Of a DNA stretch of 64,000 nucleotides, positions 43,641-53,040 are shown piece after piece. The stretch's first letter is position 1. The number at the start of each line of letters is the position of its first letter. The DNA comes from Flaviflexus massiliensis. Its GTDB lineage: Bacteria > Actinomycetota > Actinomycetes > Actinomycetales > Actinomycetaceae. A program made the translations under genes and the position numbers. Location: contig NZ_LN831058.1 in the NCBI RefSeq assembly GCF_001375495.1, forward strand, positions 454,768-518,767, read 5' to 3'. The notes beneath the pieces were generated by a model that saw nothing but the letters and a program-made list of their open reading frames with translations, made no database searches and was not told the origin of the DNA.

Positions 43641-44321
43641 TTAACGTTGCGCGGGCCCGAACCGAATCGAGTGGAACGCATCTGTGAGCACCTGCGGCAT
43701 CACGCCTTCAACGTCGCCGTGGATGTCAATCACGTAGGTGGTGCCGTTAGCATCAGCGTGCCAGGACTGGAACGGTGTCACGATCCCCTGCTTGGTGAAG
43801 GTTCCTTCGTACCCGTAAAACACCGTTTCCCCGACCTCAACTGGTTTTAGCTCTGCGAGGTCTGAATAGAAGTCAGTGTTCTCGGCATCAGATTCCATGA
43901 TGGCTTTCGAATAGCGTTCCGCACCGTTTCTGGTTTTGCCGATATCCATGACCGTTAGGTATGCGCATTCGGGTGTGGCCGCGTCGGGCTCCAGCTCGTC
44001 ACGCTCAAGGTCTTCCGGGACAACCATGAGGATATAGATATCGAGTCCCGGAATATCGCCGGAAAGCATCGTCCAACCATCGAGGATCGTGAGAGACAGG
44101 TGCTGATCAATCTCTTCGGAAGTCCCTTCGAACTCAGTTTCGGTATCAAACTCCGAATCAGTCTCAGTTGTAACCTCCTGACCCGACTCTTCAACCGTCT
44201 GGGTCTGCTCCTGGGTATTACCCCGGTCGTTCTCCTCACCCTCACCACATGCGGTAAGGGTGAGGAGAAGACCAAGGGAGAATGCCCCGGCTGCCAGCCT
44301 GCGTGAACCCATCCTTGTCAT
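43641..44321 (-). CDS. Lipoprotein next to eccC, LpqN/PsbP-like fold suspected
   Basis: The 226-residue protein starts 3 bases after the eccC stop. The signal ends LTLTACGEG (lipobox Cys near 25), then an acidic Thr/Glu linker to about residue 75. The domain (LSLTILDGWTMLSGDIPG to VLTDAFHSIRFG) has the same build as the lipoproteins at 43070 and 56050. The function is unknown; tight coupling to eccC makes a role in ESX assembly or substrate handling likely. Confidence 0.65.
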   Translation of the reverse strand: MTRMGSRRLAAGAFSLGLLLTLTACGEGEENDRGNTQEQTQTVEESGQEVTTETDSEFDTETEFEGTSEEIDQHLSLTILDGWTMLSGDIPGLDIYILMVVPEDLERDELEPDAATPECAYLTVMDIGKTRNGAERYSKAIMESDAENTDFYSDLAELKPVEVGETVFYGYEGTFTKQGIVTPFQSWHADANGTTYVIDIHGDVEGVMPQVLTDAFHSIRFGPAQR

Positions 44322-44324
44322 TAA

Positions 44325-47300
44325 TTAGTTAAGCTTCGGCACTTCCCAAGCGATCTGGAGCTGTTCGCGGGGAACCTCACGGGACCGGAACTGTGCCCTG
44401 CCGGGGTTGGCGACCTGGGGCTTCATCTTCCCCAGCAGCTGCCCATCTTCCGGGGAGCCGGGCAGGAGCATGCCGGGAACGGCAAGGTCGGTCATGGCCT
44501 GCATGACCGGTTCGAACAGTGCACGTTGGGCACCTCCCGAACGCCTGGTCAGAATGATGTGCAGTCCAAGGTCGTGGGCCTGGGCCATGAGGGGCTGGAA
44601 GGCCGCCACCGGGTTACCTGACGGGGTGTTGACGAGGTCGTAGTCATCGACGATGACGAAGACTTCCTTACCCGTCCACCAGGACCGGTCACGCAGCTGC
44701 TGGGGCGTGACGTTCGGTCCGGGCATCCTGATCTTCAGGTAGTTGGCAAGCCCGGACAATTGCTCCATCGCTTGATCAGCGGTCGTGTAGTACCCGCCCA
44801 CGAACTCTTCGGGGAGTTCACCGAGCAGGGACCTGCGGTAGTCAACCGCGAAGATCTGAGCCGTCTCGGGCGTGTAGACACGTGCGATCTCGGAGGCGAT
44901 GAGGCGGAGGGTGGCGGTCTTGCCGGAGCCCTGTCCGCCGTAGAAGAAGAAGTGGTCGTTCTTGAAGAAGTCGATACCGAAGGGCTCGAGGCGGGACTCG
45001 TTGATGCCGAGAAGGATCCTGCGGTCCTCCGGCCCCGCCATCTCCCGCACCTGTTCGATGCTGAGTTCGAGGGGCAGTTCCCGCAGCTTCGGTCCGCGCG
45101 GTCCCTTCCACGCTTCGTTTATTTTCGAGACCAGGTCGCGCACGCCCGCTGAAACGGTGTCCGCTTCCTGCCCGCCGTCCACTCTTGGGAGGGCACCGAG
45201 GAAGTGGTGCTTGCCAGGTTCGAGTCCGCGGCCGGGAAGCCTGTCGGGCACATTCTTGGCGACCTTGCGATCGATTTCGGAGTCGAGGGGATCGCCGAGG
45301 CGAAGTTCGAGCCTGGTCCCGAACATGTCCTTCACCTGGGTACGGAAGTTCATCCACCGCAGTGCGGAAGAAATGACGTGGAGACCGAAGTTGAGGCCGC
45401 GGGGCATGATGTTTTGAAGGCGGACCTCAACCTGGTCGAAATCGGAACGCAAGGTCGACCAGTTGTCGACAAAGAGGAAAATATCGCCATAGCCATCATC
45501 GACCTCACCCGCTGCTCTCATCTTCCGGTACGTCTCCATCGAATCAATCCCGTTGTTCGCGAAGAACTGTTCGCGGTCGTCGATGATGGAGGTGATTTCG
45601 GCCGCGATCCGGTTGACTCGGTCGGAATCCTTGCGGAGGGCGATGCCCGCGGTGTGGGCGAGGTCCCGGAACGGGGTGAACGTACCGCCACCGAAGTCCA
45701 TGACATAGAACTGGACTTCCTGCGGGGTGTGGGTGAGGGCAATGGTCGACAGGATTGTCCTCATGAGGGTGGACTTACCCGACTGGGGTCCGCCGATGAT
45801 GGCGGCGTGCCCACCAGCACCGGAAAGATCGGCGATGAGGGTGTCACGGCGCTGTTCGTAGGGCCGGTCTACTTCACCAACAGGAATGGTGAAGGCACCG
45901 GCCCCGCGCCAGCCCTTCGACACGTAACCAAGCTCGGGATCGACCGCGAGGTCCCCCATGAGCTGGTCGAGGGTGGCGGGGAGGTTGAGGGGGTCGAGCC
46001 ACACCTTGTGAGCATCCGGTCCCTTCCCCGCCATGCGTTCTACGGCAATGTCGAAGGTCGTTTCCGTTTCCTCGTCCTCGATGAACTCATCCTCCACCTC
46101 GGTCGGAGTCTCAACGATCTCTTCTTCGTCCTGCTTGAGGCGAACGGGGGAGGCAGTGAAGTTGACGATCGCGATCTCTTTCGCTTCCTGCTGTTCCTCG
46201 TGTTCGATCACGGGGGCGGAAGCAAGGCGCCTGCGCGGGGGCGGACCGGACACGTAGGAGGCACGGAACCTCCTCATCGTGTTCTGATCTTCCTTCAAGT
46301 AACCCACGCCCGGGATCGGGGGAAGCTCGTAAGCATCTCCCACACCCAGGACGGTGCGGGATTCGGCTGTCGAGAAGGTGCGCAAACCAATGCGGTACGA
46401 CAGGTGCGAATCAAGGCCGCGGAGCCTGGATTCTTCCAGCCTCTGGGAGGACAGGAGGAGGTGGATGGCGAGCGAACGACCGAGGCGGCCAATCGCCACG
46501 AACATGTCAATAAAGTCAGGCTTTTCTGCCAGGAGCTCGGAGAACTCATCGGCAACGATGAGAAGAGCGGGAAGGGGTGGCAGATCGGTTCGGCCTTCCT
46601 TGCGGGCTTTCTCGTAGTCTTGGACGTTCTTGAAGTTGCCGCCCTTGCGCAGGAGTTCTTGGCGCCTCGCCATTTCACCGCGCAGAGCATCTTCCATGCG
46701 GTCCACGAGAGTGAGATCATCACCGAGGTTGGTGATGATGGCGGAGACGTGCGGGAGCCCGCTCATGCCAGCAAAGGTTGCACCACCCTTGAAGTCGATG
46801 AGAACAAAGTTCAGCTCATCGGAGGAGTGGGTCATCGCGAGCGCAAGCACGATCGTGCGGAGCACTTCGGATTTACCGGAACCGGTCGCACCGATAATGA
46901 GGCCGTGGGGTCCCATGCCCTGCTGGGCAGACTCCTTGAAGTCCAGAAATACGGACTTACCCTCTGGGGTGAGGCCGATCGGGACACGGAGCTTGTCCCT
47001 ATTAAGGCGGGGCCGCCAGCTCTTCGACACATCCAGTTCGCGCACGTCACCAAGACCAAGCAGATCAACAAGCTCTGCCGAGGCCTCACCGATTGCCTCG
47101 TTCTCTTCGGCGGCCGCTTCAGCAGGCCCTGCGAGCATCGGGCTGGTCAGCCTGCGAGCTACCGCACCGGCCTCAGCAACGCTGATGGAATCGGCGTGAC
47201 CGTTGATAGGTTCGAAACCGATCTGGAGCAGGGACAGGGTGCCGTTCCTCAGGTTGAGGCGGATCGTTGACGGATCGGTCAGGGCCTCCCATGATTCGGG

Positions 47301-48317
47301 CAGGTCCAGCACGGTCACACCCAGGACGCCGTCGGGGGTGATGATCGGGTGATCAACCGGCACCCGCACTCCATCATTGACGATGAGAAGGTGCGGGAGT
47401 TCGGTACCACCCTCGTTCGGGGAGAAGCGGGGGCGGTCAGCCAAACCATCCGGCAGCAGGTCGATGAGGTTCTCGGGAGAGGTATCGACCATGCGTGCCG
47501 GTCCCACGGCATCCCTGATGCGGTCGGACTGGACGTGAGGCAACCATTTGACCCAATCCCACTGCTCGAGTGACTCCTCTTTCGTGAGGACCGCGATCTT
47601 CAGGTGGTCTTCCGAGAGGAAGGACGCCAGGTGGACGATCATGGCGCGGGCGAGCCCGCGCACGTCCTTGACCCTGCCGGTGAGCTGAACGCGGGAAACG
47701 GAGGCAAGGTTGACGCCGAGCGGCAGGTCGTCGAGGGTCTGGTAGGCGGCCATGAACTTCGCGCGTGCCGATTCTGCAACCGGATCCGTTTCCTCCAGTG
47801 AGGAGGAGTCCTCCACATCGTGCTCGGTTGCGAACGGCTGATCTGCTGAACCGATGCGGCACAGCAGGAACTCTTCATCTGTGGTTTCGCGCTCGGCAAT
47901 GCGCGATCCTTCATCCAGAATCAGCGGCAGGTCGGCGGGATGGGGGAGGAACCACTGCGTGAATTCCCGTTGCATGTCCTCTGCCCTGCGAGCGTTCTTC
48001 CGCAGCGTCGCGATGTAGTTGAGGTACTCGCGGCGCGATCCCGTGACCGCGTCACGGTGGCGCACTCGGTTGCGGTAAATATTAAGTCCGGCGACACCGA
48101 CCATGGCCACCATGAACGCACCCGACATGAGAAGCATCTGGGGGGAGCGGTTCGAGGAGAGGGCCATGACGGCCATCATGCCCATCGAACCGAACATCGG
48201 CAGGATCATGGACAGGGTTCCGGTGATGCCCTCGGAGCGGACAACATTCGGAGGGGTTTTAACGATCACGGTCTCCTGCGGAGGAGGACTGGGACGCTGT
48301 CGCTTTGTGCGGGCCAT
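44325..48317 (-). CDS. eccC: ESX type VII secretion ATPase EccC
   Basis: The protein has 1330 residues from the ATG at 48317, chosen because AAAGGA precedes it; an earlier in-frame ATG lies at 48347. Two membrane helices (about 40-85) are followed by three FtsK/SpoIIIE-type ATPase domains with Walker A motifs GATGSGKSEVLRT (near 477), GGPQSGKSTLMRT (near 842) and GGQGSGKTATLR (near 1124). Walker B of the first is LLIVADEFSEL. EccC is the motor that binds Esx substrates through its last domain. One chain with all three domains is the usual form. It heads a minus-strand unit with two lipoproteins and is divergent from eccD. Confidence 0.92.
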   Translation of the reverse strand: MARTKRQRPSPPPQETVIVKTPPNVVRSEGITGTLSMILPMFGSMGMMAVMALSSNRSPQMLLMSGAFMVAMVGVAGLNIYRNRVRHRDAVTGSRREYLNYIATLRKNARRAEDMQREFTQWFLPHPADLPLILDEGSRIAERETTDEEFLLCRIGSADQPFATEHDVEDSSSLEETDPVAESARAKFMAAYQTLDDLPLGVNLASVSRVQLTGRVKDVRGLARAMIVHLASFLSEDHLKIAVLTKEESLEQWDWVKWLPHVQSDRIRDAVGPARMVDTSPENLIDLLPDGLADRPRFSPNEGGTELPHLLIVNDGVRVPVDHPIITPDGVLGVTVLDLPESWEALTDPSTIRLNLRNGTLSLLQIGFEPINGHADSISVAEAGAVARRLTSPMLAGPAEAAAEENEAIGEASAELVDLLGLGDVRELDVSKSWRPRLNRDKLRVPIGLTPEGKSVFLDFKESAQQGMGPHGLIIGATGSGKSEVLRTIVLALAMTHSSDELNFVLIDFKGGATFAGMSGLPHVSAIITNLGDDLTLVDRMEDALRGEMARRQELLRKGGNFKNVQDYEKARKEGRTDLPPLPALLIVADEFSELLAEKPDFIDMFVAIGRLGRSLAIHLLLSSQRLEESRLRGLDSHLSYRIGLRTFSTAESRTVLGVGDAYELPPIPGVGYLKEDQNTMRRFRASYVSGPPPRRRLASAPVIEHEEQQEAKEIAIVNFTASPVRLKQDEEEIVETPTEVEDEFIEDEETETTFDIAVERMAGKGPDAHKVWLDPLNLPATLDQLMGDLAVDPELGYVSKGWRGAGAFTIPVGEVDRPYEQRRDTLIADLSGAGGHAAIIGGPQSGKSTLMRTILSTIALTHTPQEVQFYVMDFGGGTFTPFRDLAHTAGIALRKDSDRVNRIAAEITSIIDDREQFFANNGIDSMETYRKMRAAGEVDDGYGDIFLFVDNWSTLRSDFDQVEVRLQNIMPRGLNFGLHVISSALRWMNFRTQVKDMFGTRLELRLGDPLDSEIDRKVAKNVPDRLPGRGLEPGKHHFLGALPRVDGGQEADTVSAGVRDLVSKINEAWKGPRGPKLRELPLELSIEQVREMAGPEDRRILLGINESRLEPFGIDFFKNDHFFFYGGQGSGKTATLRLIASEIARVYTPETAQIFAVDYRRSLLGELPEEFVGGYYTTADQAMEQLSGLANYLKIRMPGPNVTPQQLRDRSWWTGKEVFVIVDDYDLVNTPSGNPVAAFQPLMAQAHDLGLHIILTRRSGGAQRALFEPVMQAMTDLAVPGMLLPGSPEDGQLLGKMKPQVANPGRAQFRSREVPREQLQIAWEVPKLN

Positions 48318-48447
48318 GTAATTCCTTTGCGTTGTCCGTTTGGACACCGAAACACTTGATCAACTTCTGCACCGGTCAGGTTCATAGGTCATACTAGTGG
48401 TTGTCCGACGGTCATGTATTTTCAAACGGGAAGTGCGAGGAGAGGTG
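48318..48447. promoter_or_regulatory. Divergent promoter region between eccC and the first eccD
   Basis: These 130 bases lie between the start of eccC and the start of the first eccD, so both ESX units must be driven from here. Both starts have clear ribosome binding sites (AAAGGA on the minus strand, GGAGAGGTG on the plus strand). I cannot assign promoter boxes. Confidence 0.45.
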
Positions 48448-49803
48448 ATGGCAGCTTCGAAAACAGTTTCGGACACGTCTCTGATCACGCTCATTCTCGA
48501 TGACGGAAACACCCGGACCGACCTCGCATTCCCCACCGGAATCACCCTCAAAGAGGCCATGACCGCAGTCAACATCGGCACCCTTCGCCCGTTCACGATC
48601 ACGGGCCGCCTCATGCGTCCAGGGGCGATCCTCGGACAGGACATCACCTCCGGTTCCCTCATTCTCCTGCGCCGCGAAGGCTGGGATGCAGAACCAACAA
48701 TCACGCCGATCGACCACTCCGCTGAAGTGAGAGCATCGAATGTGACTGTGGCGCTTGCAATCTTGGCCATGGTCGCCGGTGTACTGACCGGCGTGTGGGC
48801 TCTTCTTGCCCGCACGTCTCTTCCCGCACCCGACACCTGGGGCTACTCCTCCCTACTCGGGGCGTTCGTCTTCCTTGCCGTGGTGCTGGCATGCCGGGGA
48901 TCCGTGGGCAGGCCGCTCCTGGAAGCCGGCGGGCCAGCGGCCCTCATTTTCGCTGCCGCCTCGCTCTCAACGTTCGCGAATCCGGGCGATCACACGCATC
49001 AGCTGCTCATCATGTCTGCCCTCGGGATCGGTATAGTGTCTCTCGTTCGCTGGGTGGCGTGCGGGACGACAGCACCGGGGGTCCGGAACGTGTGCCTGGA
49101 TCTTGCGGTTGCCTCACTCTTTATTGCCCTGCTCGATGTTGCCGTCATGGTGTCCGACCTCCCGATTGAGTTCACGGCCGCCATCATTTTCGGCCTGTGT
49201 CCTCCGCTCCTTGCCGCGATCTCGGGTTTCTCGATCCGGGTCTCATCCGATGTGCTCCTCGATTCCGAGTCCGTCATCCGCGAGGCTCCCGCCGTACGCA
49301 ACTACTCTGCCTCTGTTAAGGATCCGGATGTGTCAGAGATCCTCACCATCTCGGTGGCACGCAATCAGCTGTGGACGTTCCTCACGTGCTTCGGGATGCT
49401 GGTCACGGCTCTGCCCATGTACAACCTTGTGGGAACGGAATCGTGGCGGAGCACCGTTGCCCTCATCTGCGTTCTCGCCGCAGCGCTCACCTGCCTGCTT
49501 GTCCCCCGCAAGTCCGCATCCCATTTTGTGCGCATTCTGCCCAGAATCACTGCCGCGCTCCTCATAGTTGGTCTTGCCCTGTCCGGGAAGCTCAGTACCG
49601 ACCCGTTCGTCCTGGCAATCATTTTGCTGATCGTTGCGGCACTGTTCCTCGGGACCACGTTCTTATTGAAACCGGAACGCCAATTCTACGGTTTCTCTCG
49701 GATCGGCGATATTCTGCAATCCCTGTCCGTTGCTGCTTCTCTTCCGTTGGCGCTGGCCGCAGTCGGTGTCATCTCCCTGGTCCGAACTGGCGGTTTGGGC
49801 TAA
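48448..49803 (+). CDS. eccD: ESX membrane protein EccD, first paralogue
   Basis: The product has 451 residues from the ATG at 48448 (GGAGAGGTG upstream). The N-terminal 80 residues form a ubiquitin-like YukD domain (ITLILDDGNTRTDLAFPTG to GSLILLRREG), followed by 11 or so membrane helices. In known ESX complexes two EccD chains form a membrane dimer beside EccB and EccC. A second EccD gene follows after 21 bases. The paralogues are quite different, and this one has no long N-terminal tail. Confidence 0.8.
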   Translation: MAASKTVSDTSLITLILDDGNTRTDLAFPTGITLKEAMTAVNIGTLRPFTITGRLMRPGAILGQDITSGSLILLRREGWDAEPTITPIDHSAEVRASNVTVALAILAMVAGVLTGVWALLARTSLPAPDTWGYSSLLGAFVFLAVVLACRGSVGRPLLEAGGPAALIFAAASLSTFANPGDHTHQLLIMSALGIGIVSLVRWVACGTTAPGVRNVCLDLAVASLFIALLDVAVMVSDLPIEFTAAIIFGLCPPLLAAISGFSIRVSSDVLLDSESVIREAPAVRNYSASVKDPDVSEILTISVARNQLWTFLTCFGMLVTALPMYNLVGTESWRSTVALICVLAAALTCLLVPRKSASHFVRILPRITAALLIVGLALSGKLSTDPFVLAIILLIVAALFLGTTFLLKPERQFYGFSRIGDILQSLSVAASLPLALAAVGVISLVRTGGLG

Positions 49804-49824
49804 TGTCTCGCGTGAGGTTAGATC

Positions 49825-51687
49825 ATGAATCCACCTGGTGACCGCAATTCGCGCCGTAACAAGCGGCGCGCACAGAAGTCGGGCAACATACCGCCCTACC
49901 AGAACCAGCCGTATCCGCCCCAGGGCGGACCGACCGGCGGTCCCAGCGTCCCCCATCAGGGCAACTACTCCCAGCAGGGTCAGTCCTGGCAGGGCCAAGG
50001 ACAACCCGGCCAGCCTCATCCCGGTCAGCATCCCTCTCAGGGTGGGCAGGGACAGCAGTTTGGAGGCCAGGCTCCCTACGGTCAGGGCGGTTACGGCAAC
50101 GAGCACATGCAGGGGCAGCAGCCGAATGGTCCGGGCCCTCAGGGCGGCTTCCCTTCACACTCTCAGGCGGAAGAAGACCCCTACGCCCACTCGGTTCCCG
50201 GTACGGGCTACCAGGCAGGTCAGGGCGGATCGGCTTCGACTGCCTACAGCCGCCAGCAGCTCGCTACTCCCCAGGAAGTTGGGGGACCCAATTCTCGGTC
50301 CGCTCCCGAAAGTGCGCTCTCGGCACCGGAGTCCTACGTGCCAGCCGAACCATCGGACGATCCGACAATTATCGGCACCCGGATTGCCTCCACCATTAAT
50401 GAAGATCCGCGCTCCTTCCTCAGGGTCACGGTCATTCACGAGGACCGCAAGGGCGACCTGCTACTCCCGGGAAACATTCCGCTCGCAGAAATCCTGCCTT
50501 CACTCGTCCGCAAGTTCACGTCCCTCACCCCGCGCGGGGTGACCCGCGGCTTCATTCTCGTGGGTGTGGACGGCAAGACTCTGCAGCCCGGCCGTTCCCT
50601 GTTCGATCAGGATATTAAAGACGGGACAGTCCTCAGCCTCGCAACGCGGGTGAGTGAACGCGACAAGAGGTACGACGACATCGTTGAGGCCGTGGCCGAT
50701 GCTGCGGAGGAAACGAACAAGCCGTGGACGGAACAGAACACGGCTACGACAGCCGTAGCCGCCACCGTCATCCTCACCCTCACGGCCCTTGCGCTCATGA
50801 TCAAGGTCAGGCCCGAGGTGGGTATGGCAGTTCCGATCGTGGCCGGTGTCCTGTCACTCCTCCTGCTTGGACTGTCGTGGGTTCTGCAGCGCTCTGGTCG
50901 CGACTCCCACGCCGTCACGATCGCAATCCTTGCCGCGCTCTCGGCGGGAGCCACCGGTCTGACTCTCACGGAAGACCCCGTGATTGAACTACCCGCGGTC
51001 TTTGGTGGGCTGGGAATTGTGCTGCTGGCTGGGCTTGCCATGCCGCTCCTAAAGAAGGGCCGTGAGTTACTCACGATCCCGCTCGTTGTCGGGGCGATCA
51101 TCGCCATTATCGGCGGGCTCTACATTGCCTTTGATTTCACGATCCCCGACGTGTCGGTCACGATTGCGGGTCTCGTTGGGATTGCGATCCTGACCGTTCC
51201 TCTCCTCACCCTGCGGATCTCGGGTCTCGATCGGGATCAGGACAGCATCGACACGAAGGAGACGAGGAAGCTCTACCAGCGCGGACATCGCCTCATGATG
51301 TCGTTCTGGATCAGCGCCGCCATCACCCTCCTCATCGTCGCGGTCCCCACGGTCCAGACAGGAACCTATGGGATTGCGGTCATGGCGCTCGCCACCCTGC
51401 TGCTTCTCATGGCAAGCCACAGGGCCTATGGCCTGACCGATGTGGCGATCCACTACCTGGGTGCGCTCGCTGTCTTCGTGGTCACGGCTGCCGCAATTCT
51501 CTTCACCTACCCCGACAAGTGGGCTTTCGTTGTCGTTGCGCTCCTGCTGGTGACGGTCGCGATTGCGGCCTTTGGTCTGGTGCTGGGGCGGACGTGGACA
51601 TGGACGCGGAGGGTTGCCGACATCGTGGAGTATGCGGCCGTGATCCTCATCATTCCCGCCACCGTACTCGCTTTGGAACTCTGGTAG
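49825..51687 (+). CDS. eccD: ESX membrane protein EccD, second paralogue with long disordered tail
   Basis: The 620-residue protein opens with about 180 residues rich in Gly, Gln, Pro and Ser (GQGQPGQPHPGQHP and similar), surely disordered and cytosolic. A ubiquitin-like domain follows (FLRVTVIHEDRKGDLLLPG, LQPGRSLFDQDIKDGTVLSL), then about 11 membrane helices from residue 310 on. It lies between the first eccD and eccB (3-base gap), so all are made together. Two unequal EccD proteins suggest a heterodimer where other systems have a homodimer. Confidence 0.8.
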   Translation: MNPPGDRNSRRNKRRAQKSGNIPPYQNQPYPPQGGPTGGPSVPHQGNYSQQGQSWQGQGQPGQPHPGQHPSQGGQGQQFGGQAPYGQGGYGNEHMQGQQPNGPGPQGGFPSHSQAEEDPYAHSVPGTGYQAGQGGSASTAYSRQQLATPQEVGGPNSRSAPESALSAPESYVPAEPSDDPTIIGTRIASTINEDPRSFLRVTVIHEDRKGDLLLPGNIPLAEILPSLVRKFTSLTPRGVTRGFILVGVDGKTLQPGRSLFDQDIKDGTVLSLATRVSERDKRYDDIVEAVADAAEETNKPWTEQNTATTAVAATVILTLTALALMIKVRPEVGMAVPIVAGVLSLLLLGLSWVLQRSGRDSHAVTIAILAALSAGATGLTLTEDPVIELPAVFGGLGIVLLAGLAMPLLKKGRELLTIPLVVGAIIAIIGGLYIAFDFTIPDVSVTIAGLVGIAILTVPLLTLRISGLDRDQDSIDTKETRKLYQRGHRLMMSFWISAAITLLIVAVPTVQTGTYGIAVMALATLLLLMASHRAYGLTDVAIHYLGALAVFVVTAAAILFTYPDKWAFVVVALLLVTVAIAAFGLVLGRTWTWTRRVADIVEYAAVILIIPATVLALELW

Positions 51688-51690
51688 AAG

Positions 51691-53040
51691 ATGGCTTCGA
51701 CAAAGGATATTCTCTCCGCCCAACGCTTCAACCGGGCGCGGCTCATGACTGCCTTCCAGTCGGGTATGCCCGGCGGGAGGGAACTCACCCCCACCCGCCC
51801 GTGGGGCGGTCTCATCGGCGGCCTGCTGCTCACCCTTCTCCTATTTGGTATTTCCTGGGTCTCAACCCTGTTCGCCCCATCCCTGCCGGCAAACTGGGAG
51901 CACGGCTCCCTCATCACCGACGAGAACACCGGTGCACGCTACGTGTCGATTGAGGGCACCCTGCACCCGGTCATGAACGCCTCATCGGCCCATCTGCTGT
52001 TCCCAAATAATCTGACGATCGTCAGCGCAGGCTCCGAAGCCCTGTCAGAGGCCAACATAGGTGCCGAAGTGGGAATCTCGGGTGCCCCAGACCAGGTCCC
52101 AACCCCCGCCTCCGTTGCCGACCCCTCCCTGCTCACCTGCACTGCCACCGGCGGTTCCACGTGGACCGGGGTCAACACGGGCGACTGGGAAGAATCCGAG
52201 GATCGGGCCGTGCACGTGGTGAGCGAGGACCAGAACTACCTCGTGACGGGCGGTTACCGCTATCCGATAGGGAACGACACTCACTCTGCCGAGCAGATCC
52301 TCACCGCGCTCGGGCTGCCCGCTCACACCCCGAAGCAGGCCAACGCGACCTGGCTCAATGCCTTCCCGGAGGGCGAGGAGCTTGCGGCCCTGACCATTCC
52401 CGGCATCGGTGAATCCGCTGGCGCGATCCCCGGAGTGGGTGATGACGTGGCCGTTGGGACACTGCTGGAGGTGTCGGATACTGCGAACGCTGGAACCATC
52501 TACGTTGTGCACCAAGGTGGGAAGATCGAACGTCTCTCTCCCGTCATGATCCAGCTCTACTCCATTGGCGAGGGCGGCATCTATTCCAATCCCCTCCCGA
52601 TCACGACCCGCGACCTGTCCCAGTTGCAGTTAGTCGACTCACCGAGCAAGGACTCCTGGCCGGAGACGATCGACGGACTGCTGGAGGAAGAAGAGGTTCC
52701 CTGCGGTTACCTTGCCGATTCCACCGATGGTGAGATCGAGTTCGTCGTGGGTAGGGAAATCCCCCGTGCGGATGCCATGACCGTGGAGGTCGCACCCCAG
52801 TCCGGTGCGATCCTGCGAACCCGCACCGAATCCGATCTTGGCTACACGTACCTTGTTGACGAGTCGGGAACCATGTACCAGCTCAACCTCGCAACCGAAA
52901 CCCTCACGGCGTTTGGTTTGGAGGAGGCGGACATGCTGACCGTGCCACCCCAGTGGCGCGACCTCCTCTACGATGGCCCAGCCCTGTCCTCCTCGCGAGC
53001 ATGGGCGACCGTGCCGGAAAGCTCTCAGGGTCAGCAGTGA
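51691..53040 (+). CDS. eccB: ESX core protein EccB
   Basis: The 449-residue protein has a short cytosolic N-terminus (STKDILSAQRFNRARLMTAF), one membrane helix at about 38-58 (GGLIGGLLLTLLLFGISWV) and a large extracytosolic domain of repeat type with two Cys-containing segments (LLTCTATGG and VPCGYLADS). EccB spans from the membrane into the cell wall and links to EccC. Its length is close to that of mycobacterial EccB. The stop overlaps the start of the mycosin gene by GTGA. Confidence 0.85.
   Translation: MASTKDILSAQRFNRARLMTAFQSGMPGGRELTPTRPWGGLIGGLLLTLLLFGISWVSTLFAPSLPANWEHGSLITDENTGARYVSIEGTLHPVMNASSAHLLFPNNLTIVSAGSEALSEANIGAEVGISGAPDQVPTPASVADPSLLTCTATGGSTWTGVNTGDWEESEDRAVHVVSEDQNYLVTGGYRYPIGNDTHSAEQILTALGLPAHTPKQANATWLNAFPEGEELAALTIPGIGESAGAIPGVGDDVAVGTLLEVSDTANAGTIYVVHQGGKIERLSPVMIQLYSIGEGGIYSNPLPITTRDLSQLQLVDSPSKDSWPETIDGLLEEEEVPCGYLADSTDGEIEFVVGREIPRADAMTVEVAPQSGAILRTRTESDLGYTYLVDESGTMYQLNLATETLTAFGLEEADMLTVPPQWRDLLYDGPALSSSRAWATVPESSQGQQ

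Noticed and set aside
45204-47270. Antisense frame of 688 residues opposite eccC
   Set aside because: Shadow of eccC, whose ATPase motifs are complete on the minus strand.
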